Below the pieces are notes generated by a model. It was given only the letters and a program-made list of their open reading frames with translations. It was not told where the DNA came from and ran no database searches. Shown here piece by piece: positions 45,337-53,589 of a DNA stretch of 64,000 nt. Position numbers and translations under genes: made by a program. How positions within the stretch are numbered: position 1 is the stretch's first letter; each line of letters starts with the position of its first letter. Location of the stretch: the NCBI GenBank assembly GCA_000155435.1, contig DS990263.1, forward strand, positions 298,300-362,299. The letters run 5' to 3'. The stretch is from Clostridiales bacterium 1_7_47FAA. GTDB lineage: Bacteria; Bacillota; Clostridia; Lachnospirales; Lachnospiraceae.

Positions 45337-46608
45337 ATGATTTTGGAACCATCTGGTGACTCGATCGCCATACGTTTAGTTGTTATCATTATTTTACTGG
45401 GGCTTTCCGCCTTTTTTTCATCATCGGAGACAGCCCTTACCACTGTAAACAAAATCCGCATCAGGACCCTGGCCGAGGCAGGCAATAAATCTGCCGTATG
45501 GGTCATGAAGCTGGGCGAGGACCAGGGCAGGATGCTCAGCGCCATACTCATTGGCAACAATGTGGTCAACCTGTCCGCTTCCTCCATGCTTACGGTCCTT
45601 GCCACTGAGGTGTTCGGCAGCAGGGCGGCAGGCGCGGCTACCGGTATCCTTACCCTTCTGATATTGATTTTCGGTGAAATCACCCCCAAGACCATTGCCA
45701 CCCTGGAAGCGGAGAAGAACGCCCTCAGGTTCGGGCATATCATATATGTGCTGATGGTCATCCTGACCCCTGTCATCGTGGCAGTGAACTGGATGTCCTC
45801 CGGTGTCCTCAAGGCCCTGAACGTGGACCCCAATAAGCGGGGGGACGACATGACGGAGGATGAACTGCGGACCATCGTGGAAGTGGGACATGAAAAGGGT
45901 GTGATTGAGTCAGAAGAAAAGGAAATGATCAACAACGTATTCGACTTGGGCGATTCTGTGGCCACGGATATCATGGTACCCAGGATTGACATGACTTTCA
46001 TCAATATCAATGCAGGTTTTGATGAACTGCTCCAGGTGTTTCGGGAGGAACGCTATACCAGGCTCCCGGTGTATGAGGAAACCACGGACAATGTGGTCGG
46101 CATCATCAACATAAAGGACATGTTGCTCATTGAGGACAGGGAGCATTTTTCCATTGCGGACCACCTGCGCCAGCCCCTTTATACCTTTGAATCCAAAAAG
46201 CTGTCGGAGCTTATGGTGGAAATGCGCCAGACCTCCAATAACATCGTCATTGTGCTGGATGAATACGGGGCCACGGCCGGACTGATTACCCTGGAGGATA
46301 TCCTGGAGGAAATCGTGGGGGACATCCGGGACGAGTACGATGAGGACGAGGAGGATGAACTCATACAGCTGTCGGAAGGTGAGTACCTGGTGGAAGGCGC
46401 CATGAAACTGGATGATTTAAACCACAAGCTGGACCTGGACCTGGCCTCGGAGGATTATGATTCCGTTGGCGGATGGGTCATTGACCGTCTGGAACACCTT
46501 CCGGCAGAGGGGGAGGAAGTGGAGTGGGAAGGGGTACGCCTGGTAGTGGAACAGGTGGAAAAAAACCGCATCGACAAAATCCATATCTACCTGCCTGAAA
46601 ATGAGTAA
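45337..46608 (+). CDS. CNNM/HlyC-CorC family membrane protein with CBS domains (second copy)
   Basis: The 423-residue paralog of the gene at 9994 is better conserved in its membrane domain: LVVIIILLGLSAFFSSSETALTTVNK, then SAILIGNNVVNLSASSMLTV and LILIFGEITPKTIA. The last two are classic CNNM motifs, while the copy at 9994 has lost much of this. CBS domains follow, with MTEDELRTIVEVGHEKGVIE, TRLPVYEETTDNVVGIIN and VLDEYGATAGLITLEDILEE, then a CorC_HlyC domain. A role in divalent-cation export is likely. I use ATG 45337; TTG 45334 is also possible. It sits between trmD and rplS, which are normally adjacent. Confidence 0.92.
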   Translation: MILEPSGDSIAIRLVVIIILLGLSAFFSSSETALTTVNKIRIRTLAEAGNKSAVWVMKLGEDQGRMLSAILIGNNVVNLSASSMLTVLATEVFGSRAAGAATGILTLLILIFGEITPKTIATLEAEKNALRFGHIIYVLMVILTPVIVAVNWMSSGVLKALNVDPNKRGDDMTEDELRTIVEVGHEKGVIESEEKEMINNVFDLGDSVATDIMVPRIDMTFININAGFDELLQVFREERYTRLPVYEETTDNVVGIINIKDMLLIEDREHFSIADHLRQPLYTFESKKLSELMVEMRQTSNNIVIVLDEYGATAGLITLEDILEEIVGDIRDEYDEDEEDELIQLSEGEYLVEGAMKLDDLNHKLDLDLASEDYDSVGGWVIDRLEHLPAEGEEVEWEGVRLVVEQVEKNRIDKIHIYLPENE

Positions 46609-46689
46609 CAGTTCACATCAGATATTGAACTGCTATGGAAATGAAGAAAAAGGAATGAAGAAAAAGGCAGGGATTAAATCATAAAATGC

Positions 46690-46826
46690 TTGCATTTTGG
46701 AAGAATATATGATAGAATCAGTCGTTGTGACAAGAAATAGATGGTCCTCTGTTACTGAAACGCAGTGAATTTGATTTACCGCAGATGGTATTAAGAACAT
46801 CCAATAGATGAAGGAGGTTCACACCG
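46690..46826 (+). promoter_or_regulatory. promoter and leader of rplS
   Basis: TTGCAT (46690-46695), 17 bp and TAGAAT (46713-46718), then an untranslated leader of about 100 nt. Ribosomal protein L19 leaders are known in Firmicutes. I cannot confirm the fold here, so the autoregulatory role is a guess. Confidence 0.5.
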
Positions 46827-47174
46827 ATGAACGACATTATTAAGAACATTGAAGCAGCCCAGTTAAAAGAAACCGTACCCACATTCCATGTTGGCGATAC
46901 CGTTAAGGTATACAACAAGATTAAAGAGGGTAACCGCGAGAGAATCCAGATTTTCGAGGGAACTGTCATTAAGAGGCAGAACGGCGGAGCAAGGGAGACA
47001 TTTACCGTAAGGAAGAATTCCAATGGTATCGGCGTTGAGAAGACCTGGCCATTACATTCCCCAAGCGTTGACAACGTAGAAGTCGTACGTAAAGGTAAAG
47101 TAAGACGTGCTAAGCTGAACTACTTAAGAGACAGGGTCGGTAAAGCTGCCAAGGTTAAAGAATCAGTTAAATAA
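46827..47174 (+). CDS. rplS: 50S ribosomal protein L19
   Basis: The 115-residue protein of the large subunit sits at the interface with the small subunit. The sequence is standard: [55 protein letters not shown] and [27 protein letters not shown] lies nine bases before the ATG. It has its own promoter and a strong terminator, and is thus separated from trmD, its usual operon partner. Confidence 0.98.
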   Translation: MNDIIKNIEAAQLKETVPTFHVGDTVKVYNKIKEGNRERIQIFEGTVIKRQNGGARETFTVRKNSNGIGVEKTWPLHSPSVDNVEVVRKGKVRRAKLNYLRDRVGKAAKVKESVK

Positions 47175-47207
47175 TCGGTTATATAATCAGGTAGTGGAAA
47201 CAGGAAC

Positions 47208-47236
47208 AAGGGACAATGCAAATTGTCCCTTTCTTA
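47208..47236 (+). terminator. rplS terminator
   Basis: AAGGGACAAT (47208-47217) pairs with ATTGTCCCTT (47222-47231) around a GCAA loop, followed by TTCTT. An ATG at 47216 inside the stem is therefore not the start of lepB. Confidence 0.85.
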
Positions 47237-47275
47237 AATTCCATATGGAATAATACAGAGAAATGGGTGTGGTGC

Positions 47276-47827
47276 ATGGAGTTTTATGTGAATGAGGATA
47301 CGGCCTGGCTGCGCCGGATTGTGCGCTGGGCCGTGAACGTGGTGGTTGTGCTGGCCCTTGCCTGGTTCCTGGTATATGCGTTCTGTGCCCAGGTCCCCGT
47401 GTCCGGCAATTCCATGCAGCCGGTCTTGAGCGCCGATGACGTGGTGCTGGTGAACCGTCTGGTTTATGATGTGGGTGGACCGGAGCGGTTTGACATCGTG
47501 GTGTTTGAGCGCGAGGACCACAAAAAGAACGTGAAACGTGTCATCGGCCTTCCGGGGGAAACCGTACAGATAAAAGGCGGTTTCGTATTCATCAACGGTG
47601 AGGTCCTGGGTGTGGACAACGGTCTGGAGCAGGTGTCCCTGGCCGGCCGGGCAGACACCCCCATCCAGCTGGAGGAGGATGAATATTTCCTTCTGGGGGA
47701 TAACCGGGACAGCAGTGAGGACAGCCGTTTCTCCAACATAGGCAATGTAAAGAGAGAGCAGATATATGGAAAAGTCTGGTTCAGGATCCTTCCGCTCCTG
47801 AAGCTGGATTTCATCCATTCCAAATAG
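47276..47827 (+). CDS. lepB: signal peptidase I (second copy)
   Basis: The 183-residue membrane serine protease has one transmembrane helix (about 17-38). The catalytic Ser46 is in VSGNSMQPVL, and the general base Lys87 is in KNVKRVIGLPGE. The GDNRDSSEDSRF box follows. I choose ATG 47276 because the longer frame starts within the rplS terminator. No strong ribosome site precedes it. In many Firmicutes lepB lies between rplS and rbgA, exactly as here, so this is the conserved-position copy and the one at 27393 is the extra paralog. Confidence 0.94.
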   Translation: MEFYVNEDTAWLRRIVRWAVNVVVVLALAWFLVYAFCAQVPVSGNSMQPVLSADDVVLVNRLVYDVGGPERFDIVVFEREDHKKNVKRVIGLPGETVQIKGGFVFINGEVLGVDNGLEQVSLAGRADTPIQLEEDEYFLLGDNRDSSEDSRFSNIGNVKREQIYGKVWFRILPLLKLDFIHSK

Positions 47828-47842
47828 AATAGGAGTAATGAT

Positions 47843-48706
47843 ATGAATATACAATGGTATCCCGGTCATATGACCAAGGCGAAACGGGCCATGAAGGAAG
47901 ATATCAAGCTGATTGACCTGGTAATCGAACTGGTGGATGCCAGGGTGCCCCTGTCCAGCCGGAATCCGGATATTGATGATTTGGCCAAGGGAAAAGCCAG
48001 GATGGTGCTGCTGAATAAGTCGGACCTGGCGGATGAGCGGGTTAATGCGCAGTGGGCCGCATGGTTTGAGGCAAAAAACATCCACGCCGTGAAGGTGGAT
48101 TCAAGAAACAAGGGGACCTTAAAGCAGGTGCAGTCCGTTGTACAGGAGGCATGCAAGGAAAAGATTGAGCGGGACAGGAAACGTGGAATCATGAACCGTC
48201 CCATCCGCACCATGGTGGTTGGGATTCCCAACGTGGGCAAATCCACCTTCATCAATTCCTTTGCCGGAAAGGCATGTGCAAAGACCGGCAACAAGCCTGG
48301 CGTGACAAAGGGAAACCAGTGGATTCGCCTCAATAAGACGCTGGAGCTTTTAGATACCCCGGGAATCCTCTGGCCCAGGTTTGAGGACCAGAGCGTGGGG
48401 CTTAAGCTGGCTTTGATCGGCTCCATCAACGACCAGATCCTCAACAAAGACGACCTGGCCTGCCAGTGCATCCGCATCCTGAAGGAGCGGTATCCCGGCA
48501 TGGTATCCCAACGGTTCGGCCTTGAGACAGAGGATAAGGAACCGGCAGCCATCCTGGAGGATGTGGCTAGGCAGCGTTCCTGCCTGATGAAGGGCGGGGA
48601 GCTGGATATTGCCAGGGCGGCCGCCATGGTGCTGGATGATTTCAGGGCAGGGAAACTGGGACGTGTCACCTTGGAGCGGCCCGAAGACTATAAGGATAAA
48701 GAGTGA
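47843..48706 (+). CDS. rbgA: ribosome biogenesis GTPase RbgA (YlqF)
   Basis: A GTPase needed for late assembly of the 50S subunit. The 287-residue protein opens with MNIQWYPGHMTKAKRAM, diagnostic for RbgA. It shows the circularly permuted motif order: NKSD (G4, about 56-59) before the P-loop GIPNVGKSTF (G1, about 128-137) and DTPG (G3). The C-terminal domain has the ANTAR-like helical bundle. AGGAG lies seven bases before ATG 47843. Its place after rplS and lepB is the conserved one. Confidence 0.96.
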   Translation: MNIQWYPGHMTKAKRAMKEDIKLIDLVIELVDARVPLSSRNPDIDDLAKGKARMVLLNKSDLADERVNAQWAAWFEAKNIHAVKVDSRNKGTLKQVQSVVQEACKEKIERDRKRGIMNRPIRTMVVGIPNVGKSTFINSFAGKACAKTGNKPGVTKGNQWIRLNKTLELLDTPGILWPRFEDQSVGLKLALIGSINDQILNKDDLACQCIRILKERYPGMVSQRFGLETEDKEPAAILEDVARQRSCLMKGGELDIARAAAMVLDDFRAGKLGRVTLERPEDYKDKE

Positions 48707-48737
48707 CCGGATAGGACGGGACACGGAAAGGCAGACA

Positions 48738-49397
48738 GTGGCGGCAAGAGTATTAAAGGGTGAAAGACTGGAAAAGGAACTGGCCCGTCTGGAGGCCATG
48801 ACTGAATATGAAAAAGAGTATGGAAGCAGCGCCTTCATATGCGGTATTGACGAGGCGGGAAGAGGTCCCCTGGCAGGCCCTGTGGCGGCAGGCGCGGTAA
48901 TCCTTCCAAAGGACTGCCGGATCCTCTATCTCAACGATTCCAAGAAGCTTTCAGAAAAGCGCAGGGAGGAACTGTTTGAGGAGATTAAGGAAAAGGCGGT
49001 GGCATGGTCCGTGGGCATTGCGACCCCTGCCAGGATTGACGAAATCAACATCCTCCAGGCCACCTACGAGGCCATGAGGGAGGCGGTGGGCCAGCTTACC
49101 GTGAAACCGGATGTGCTGCTCAACGATGCCGTCACCATACCGGACCTTGATATCTTACAGGTACCTATCATTAAGGGCGATGCAAAAAGCCTGTCCATTG
49201 CGGCGGCCAGCATCCTGGCCAAGGTCACAAGGGACCACATGATGGCGGGGTACGAGGAAATGTTCCCCGGCTACGGGTTTGCAAAGCACAAGGGCTACGG
49301 GACGGCAGCCCATATTGCGGCCATCAGGGAACTGGGACCATGCCCCATCCACAGGAGGACGTTCATCCGGAATTTTGTGGGGCAGACATATGAATAA
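48738..49397 (+). CDS. rnhB: ribonuclease HII
   Basis: It cleaves RNA in RNA-DNA hybrids, including single ribonucleotides. From the GTG at 48738 (GGAAAGG upstream) the protein is 219 residues. Catalytic residues are visible in CGIDEAGRGPLAGPV (Asp and Glu of DEAGRG), in LLNDAVTIPD and in SIAAASILAKVTRD. A short N-terminal helix, RLEKELARLEAMTEYEKEY, precedes the domain. An upstream in-frame ATG lies inside rbgA and is rejected. It overlaps yraN by eight bases. Confidence 0.94.
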   Translation: MAARVLKGERLEKELARLEAMTEYEKEYGSSAFICGIDEAGRGPLAGPVAAGAVILPKDCRILYLNDSKKLSEKRREELFEEIKEKAVAWSVGIATPARIDEINILQATYEAMREAVGQLTVKPDVLLNDAVTIPDLDILQVPIIKGDAKSLSIAAASILAKVTRDHMMAGYEEMFPGYGFAKHKGYGTAAHIAAIRELGPCPIHRRTFIRNFVGQTYE

Positions 49398-49731
49398 ACG
49401 GGAGACAGGCAGCTGCTATGAAGAACAGGCAGCTGTTTGTTTACAGAAAAAAGGTTACCGCATCATTGAAAGGAATTACCGCTGCAGGCAGGGGGAAGTG
49501 GACCTGGTCTGCCGTCACGGAAGGTACCTGGTGTTCGTGGAAGTCAAGTACCGTTCCAGCGGACGCATGGGCGGGCCGCTGGAGGCGGTGAACCGGGTCA
49601 AACAGGAACGCATCCGTGCCGCAGCGGTTTACTATATGTTCAGCCACAACATCCCGGAGGACTGTCCCTGCCGTTTTGATGTGGTGGGAATCCTGGGGAA
49701 TCAGGTGGAACTGATCCAGGATGCGTTTTAG
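49390..49731 (+). CDS. yraN: YraN/UPF0102 family nuclease-like protein
   Basis: The 113-residue protein has the Holliday-resolvase-like fold of the UPF0102 family: GSCYEEQAAVCLQKKGYRIIERNYR, GEVDLVCRHGRYLVFVEVKYR (with the Asp, Glu and Lys of the nuclease core) and KQERIRAAAVYY. Its function is not settled. It overlaps the end of rnhB, the usual neighbour, which suggests translational coupling. Confidence 0.92.
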   Translation: MNKRETGSCYEEQAAVCLQKKGYRIIERNYRCRQGEVDLVCRHGRYLVFVEVKYRSSGRMGGPLEAVNRVKQERIRAAAVYYMFSHNIPEDCPCRFDVVGILGNQVELIQDAF

Positions 49732-49779
49732 CAAAGCCTGTCCGGCGGGCAGGGATATAAGGAATCAGGAGGGAATGCC

Positions 49780-50634
49780 ATGTCAATTAACTGGATATAT
49801 AAGGACGACAGGAAGGTTTTCAGCAACGTGGAGCGCGGCGGTGTGCCATACCTTTCTTTTAAGGCGCTGGAGGACACGGGGATGGTGGTAAACGGCTTCT
49901 CCACCCGTCTGGGCGGGGCCAGTAAAGGCCGGTTCGCCACCATGAATTTTTCCTACAGCAGGAAGGATGAACCGGCGGCTGTGCTGGAGAATTTCACGCG
50001 GATGGCGGATGCGCTGGGGGTGGAGCGTGACCGCATGGTGGTTTCCTACCAGACCCATACCACCAATGTGCGCAGGGTCACCCGGGAAGATGAGGGGAAA
50101 GGCGTCATCCGTGAGCGGGATTACAGGGATGTGGACGGCCTGATTACCGATGTGCCCGGAATCACCCTGGTAACCTTTTACGCGGACTGCGTGCCCCTGT
50201 ACCTGGTGGATCAGGCCCATCGTGCAATCGGACTCAGCCATTCCGGCTGGAGGGGGACTGTTAAGCGCATGGGCCAAGTGACCATGGACGCCATGAAGGA
50301 GGCCTTTGGGACACGGCCTGAGGATCTGACGGTCTGCATCGGCCCCAGCATCTGCAGGGACTGCTTTGAGGTAGGGGAAGAGGTGGCAGAGGCGTTTGCA
50401 GAAGCCTTTGACGCCAGATACAGGGATGAATTATACAGCGCCAATGGAAAACCGGGCAAATACCAGCTGGATCTGTGGAAGGCCAATGAAATCATATTCC
50501 GTGAGGCCGGCGTGCCAAAAGAGCAGATACATACCACGAATATCTGCACCATGTGCAACAGTGATTACCTGTTTTCACATCGCAGGGTGGGGGAGGAGCG
50601 GGGGAACCTGGCAGCCTTTTTAAGTATCAGGTAA
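49780..50634 (+). CDS. pgeF: peptidoglycan editing factor / YfiH-type copper-oxidase-fold protein
   Basis: The 284-residue cytoplasmic protein belongs to the YfiH (laccase-domain) family. Its members act on purine nucleosides and, in E. coli, prevent mis-incorporation into peptidoglycan precursors. Metal-binding residues are in QTHTTNV, TFYADCVPLYL and LSHSGWRGTV, followed by CIGPSICRDCFEVG and CTMCNSDYLFSHRR. AGGAGGG precedes ATG 49780. It lies between yraN and the SUFU-like gene, 48 bp after the former. Confidence 0.9.
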   Translation: MSINWIYKDDRKVFSNVERGGVPYLSFKALEDTGMVVNGFSTRLGGASKGRFATMNFSYSRKDEPAAVLENFTRMADALGVERDRMVVSYQTHTTNVRRVTREDEGKGVIRERDYRDVDGLITDVPGITLVTFYADCVPLYLVDQAHRAIGLSHSGWRGTVKRMGQVTMDAMKEAFGTRPEDLTVCIGPSICRDCFEVGEEVAEAFAEAFDARYRDELYSANGKPGKYQLDLWKANEIIFREAGVPKEQIHTTNICTMCNSDYLFSHRRVGEERGNLAAFLSIR

Positions 50635-50670
50635 TCGTTGGGAATCCATTGTGTGGAAGGATGGGATTGT

Positions 50671-51726
50671 ATGGGAAAAGAGCGGATACTGTTGGAGGAC
50701 AGGTCCCCTGTCTGTGATATCCAGGCATTTGTGGAGGACAACGGGGATTGCATCTATTTTTATCTCTGGGTCCATCCGGGAAGTGGGCATGCAGAAATCA
50801 GGAACTGCTGGGTGTGCAACACGGTTCCCGGCACAGAGGACATGGACCATGCCGCCATGAAAAGCGGCAGGGCGCCCAGAATGCCCCTGCCCTTTGTGGC
50901 CCATGAACCGGAAGGAATCAGACTGGATGAGGGGGAGCTGTCCCTCCTATGGTTTGAGGAAGGGGACGGGGCGGCCCTGTATGAGGGGGAACGGCTGATT
51001 GCGGTCATCCCCGGCTGGTCCGGACCGGATTTTTCCGGGTATTCCATTTACGCAAAGGGCATGGGACCCTTTGCATGGGGGCTTTCAGATGCCCTGGATG
51101 TCCTGAAGGCGCGGCTGGACCGGTGCAGGACATACTGGGAGGTCATGAACGGGGATTATTTTGGGGAAATGCAGCAGGAACAGCTGGCTGCCATGGAAGC
51201 GTTTTTTGGACCATACAAAAAGTACTATGCCATCGACAGGGAGGAGTTCCCGCCCAAAGCCCTGGTTACGGGCGGAAAGGATGGGAATCTGTACGCCTTT
51301 ACACTGGGCAATGGAGCGCTGGCACAGCCGAAAATAGAAGGATATTACCAGGAAGAGGCGTACAGGTACCGCAGGATTGAATTTGGGGCAGCGTTTCCGG
51401 CCGGATGCAGCCAGGAAGGTGTGATGGCCGTGCTGAATTATATGGCAGCCCAGTCCTCCCTTCCCTGGAAGGAAATCAGCTGGCTGGGTCATGGACATAC
51501 CATTCCCTGCGGCGCGGTGCCGGGATATGAGGCGGTCCTGCTGTTGAATCCGGCCCAGTGCCGGGTCCGCCCAGGCCCTGCTTTTAGCGGCTTTATGGGA
51601 GAACCGGTCAACCTGCTGTGGATGATGCTGCTTACGGGGGACGAATATAGAATGGCAAAGGAAGGCGGCGGGGAAAGCCTCCTGGAGAGAAAAGGGGATG
51701 ACCCGGCTTCATGGAACCTGGTGTAG
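50671..51726 (+). CDS. suppressor-of-fused (SUFU) domain-like protein
   Basis: The 351-residue cytoplasmic protein resembles the bacterial SUFU-domain family, named after the eukaryotic Hedgehog regulator. Supporting phrases are FYLWVHPGSGHAEIRNCWVCN, then LPFVAHEPEGIRLDEGELSLLWFEEGDGAALYEGERL and AVIPGWSGPDFSGYS. Bacterial members are sometimes found with polymorphic toxins as immunity proteins, but no toxin is next to it here. ATG 50671 follows GAAGGA. An earlier TTG at 50638 overlaps the pgeF end. It ends at a strong terminator. The assignment is by eye. Confidence 0.6.
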   Translation: MGKERILLEDRSPVCDIQAFVEDNGDCIYFYLWVHPGSGHAEIRNCWVCNTVPGTEDMDHAAMKSGRAPRMPLPFVAHEPEGIRLDEGELSLLWFEEGDGAALYEGERLIAVIPGWSGPDFSGYSIYAKGMGPFAWGLSDALDVLKARLDRCRTYWEVMNGDYFGEMQQEQLAAMEAFFGPYKKYYAIDREEFPPKALVTGGKDGNLYAFTLGNGALAQPKIEGYYQEEAYRYRRIEFGAAFPAGCSQEGVMAVLNYMAAQSSLPWKEISWLGHGHTIPCGAVPGYEAVLLLNPAQCRVRPGPAFSGFMGEPVNLLWMMLLTGDEYRMAKEGGGESLLERKGDDPASWNLV

Positions 51727-51759
51727 CCTGGCTTTTGTAAAGTATGAAATACATAAAAA

Positions 51760-51802
51760 GATGCACGGCCCATTCCATGACAGGTTGGGCCGTGCATCCT
51801 TT
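51760..51802. terminator. terminator after the SUFU-like gene
   Basis: GATGCACGGCCCA (51760-51772) pairs with TGGGCCGTGCATC (51786-51798), followed by CTTTTAT. AAAAAG before it allows use from the minus strand too. Confidence 0.85.
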
Positions 51803-51848
51803 TATCCCTGCAGCCAGGGCTGCTATCTGTTTGTAATGATACCAGGAC

Positions 51849-51870
51849 CTGTTTGGAAATTCATTCCCGG
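51849..51870. repeat. fragment of the MITE-like repeat family
   Basis: CTGTTTGGAAATTCATTCCC (51849-51868) matches the left-end interior of the element at 17517-17536 with few changes. It lies 22 bp downstream of the prs stop codon (minus strand). No right end was seen. Confidence 0.4.
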
Positions 51871-51891
51871 TTCAGTCACACCGGTCTGTGA

Positions 51892-53097
51892 TTATACCAG
51901 TTTCTGGAAATACTCATATCCGCCATTCTGGTATTTCTGTACCAGCTTCTGAATCTTTTCTGTGGGGGAGAGGGAGGCGCTGATGGAACGGTCATGGTTC
52001 AGTGCATTGATGATGGCCGCAATGTACTTGCTCATATCTGCTTCCAGATACCAGTCCCTCTTTAACAGGTCGGGCGTGCGGTAATTCAGGTTGGTGGTGA
52101 TGACATAATCCAGATAACCCTGGGTATGGAATTCATCGAACTTCTCAAGGCCGTTGGTGAAGAGTCCGAAGGTGCAGCATACGATGACCTTCTCCGCCTT
52201 GCGCTCCTTTAACTCCTTACAGGTATCCAGCATGCTCTCGCCGGAAGATATCATGTCGTCAATGATCAGCACGGTTTTTCCTTCCACGGAAGAACCAAGG
52301 AATTCGTGGGCAACAATGGGGTTGCGTCCTCCGATTACCTGGGAGTAGTCCCTGCGTTTGTAGAACATGCCCATGTCAACGCCCAGGTTGTTGGCCAGGT
52401 AGACCGCCCGGTTCATGGCGCCCTCGTCCGGGCTGATGATCATCAGGTGTTCCTTGTCAATCTGGATGCTGGAGTCATGGGTGAAGAGGCTTTTGACAAA
52501 CTGGTAGGTTGGCATGAAGTTGTCAAAGCCGATTAACGGGATTGCATTCTGTACGCGCGGGTCATGGGCATCAAAGGTAATGATGTTCTCCACGCCCATG
52601 GCCGCCACTTCCTCAAGACCCATGGCACAGTCCAGGGATTCGCGTTTGCTGCGCTTGTGCTGGCGGCTTTCATATAAGAAAGGCATGATTACATTCACCC
52701 TGTGGGCGTTTGTGCAGGCGCCGATGATGCGCTTTAAATCCTGGAAATGGTCATCTGGCGACATGTGGTTGGTATAGCCGCTTACGGTATAGGGGATGCT
52801 GTAGTTCATTACATCCACCATGACGAAGACATCTGCGCCCCGGACGGATTCTCCGATAACAGCCTTGCCTTCCCCGGTACCGAATCTGGGGCAGCTGCAT
52901 TTTAACAGGTAAGAATCCACGTCATAACCGCGGTAGTGAAGGTCCTCCTTGCGGCGCATAAGCTCTTCCATGTCATTGCGTCTGAACTGTACCACGTGAT
53001 CGTTTACCTTGGATGCCAGGTCCTGGCAGCTTTCCAGGGCAGCGATTTTCAGGGGCGCAACCGGAAGGGAATCTTTAAATACGAAATTGTTAGCCAT
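51892..53097 (-). CDS. prs: ribose-phosphate pyrophosphokinase, long divergent form
   Basis: It makes PRPP from ribose 5-phosphate and ATP for purine, pyrimidine, histidine and tryptophan synthesis. At 401 residues it is longer than the usual 310-320. The ribose-phosphate loop is TVLIIDDMISSGESM (family norm VIVDDIIDTGGT). The catalytic region has FDAHDPRVQNAIP in place of the usual DLHAGQIQGFF, and ISPDEGAMNRA is typical. ATG 53097 follows AAAGGAG. Divergence at the active-site loop is notable, but the metal- and PRPP-binding core is kept. It is the only gene on this strand between 33.8 kb and the right edge. Confidence 0.9.
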   Translation of the reverse strand: MANNFVFKDSLPVAPLKIAALESCQDLASKVNDHVVQFRRNDMEELMRRKEDLHYRGYDVDSYLLKCSCPRFGTGEGKAVIGESVRGADVFVMVDVMNYSIPYTVSGYTNHMSPDDHFQDLKRIIGACTNAHRVNVIMPFLYESRQHKRSKRESLDCAMGLEEVAAMGVENIITFDAHDPRVQNAIPLIGFDNFMPTYQFVKSLFTHDSSIQIDKEHLMIISPDEGAMNRAVYLANNLGVDMGMFYKRRDYSQVIGGRNPIVAHEFLGSSVEGKTVLIIDDMISSGESMLDTCKELKERKAEKVIVCCTFGLFTNGLEKFDEFHTQGYLDYVITTNLNYRTPDLLKRDWYLEADMSKYIAAIINALNHDRSISASLSPTEKIQKLVQKYQNGGYEYFQKLV

Positions 53098-53169
53098 GAT
53101 AGCTGTACTCCTTTGTCAAATAAGTAAATAATTACCAATTTTCATATGTCTGCATATTATCACATATGA

Positions 53170-53199
53170 TTTATACCATTTTTTATTTGACCGGGTCAA
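53170..53199 (-). promoter_or_regulatory. promoter of prs
   Basis: On the minus strand TTGACC (53199-53194), 18 bp and TATAAA (53175-53170). Confidence 0.55.
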
Positions 53200-53299
53200 G
53201 GGGTTGCAGATATTTCCTCAAAAAAAACAAAACATTTTCCTAAAAAGAACTTGTCATTTACAAAAAAGGGCAATATTGTTATTATATAAGTTAAAAGAC

Positions 53300-53328
53300 T
53301 TTACAAGTAAGGACACGTATAGTAAAAT
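53300..53328 (+). promoter_or_regulatory. promoter of the DUF6472-der operon
   Basis: TTTACA (53300-53305), 17 bp and TAAAAT (53323-53328), about 38 bp before the first start codon. The region 53205-53300 upstream is AT-rich with no gene. Confidence 0.55.
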
Positions 53329-53366
53329 CAAGCGGATGCAATTTTATCTGAAGGGTATGGTACGCA

Positions 53367-53564
53367 ATGGAATCAGGCAGGAAGCCGGGCAGGACCAGCT
53401 GCGAGTGCTGCGGCAATTATGTATATGATGAGGATAATGATTACTATATCTGCGAAGTGAATCTGGACGAGGACGAGATGGGCCGTTTTTTAAGTGACAC
53501 CATGTATGCCTGTCCTTATTACCAGTCTGATGATGAATACAGGATTGTAAGGAAACAGATATAG
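53367..53564 (+). CDS. small Cys-rich DUF6472-type protein
   Basis: The 65-residue acidic protein has CECCGNYVYDEDNDYYICEVNLDEDEM and ends CPYYQSDDEYRIVRKQI, a layout I recall for the DUF6472 family of Lachnospiraceae. Cysteines at 12, 14, 15, 29 and 49 could bind a metal ion. Function is unknown. The ribosome site is weak (AAGGG). It lies 25 bp upstream of der and shares its promoter, so it may be linked to ribosome assembly, but that is only a guess from position. Confidence 0.75.
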   Translation: MESGRKPGRTSCECCGNYVYDEDNDYYICEVNLDEDEMGRFLSDTMYACPYYQSDDEYRIVRKQI

Positions 53565-53589
53565 GATGCTTTGAAAGAGAGGAAATGAC

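Noticed and set aside
47216-47275. 20-residue N-terminal extension of the second LepB
   Set aside because: Its start codon lies inside the rplS terminator hairpin.
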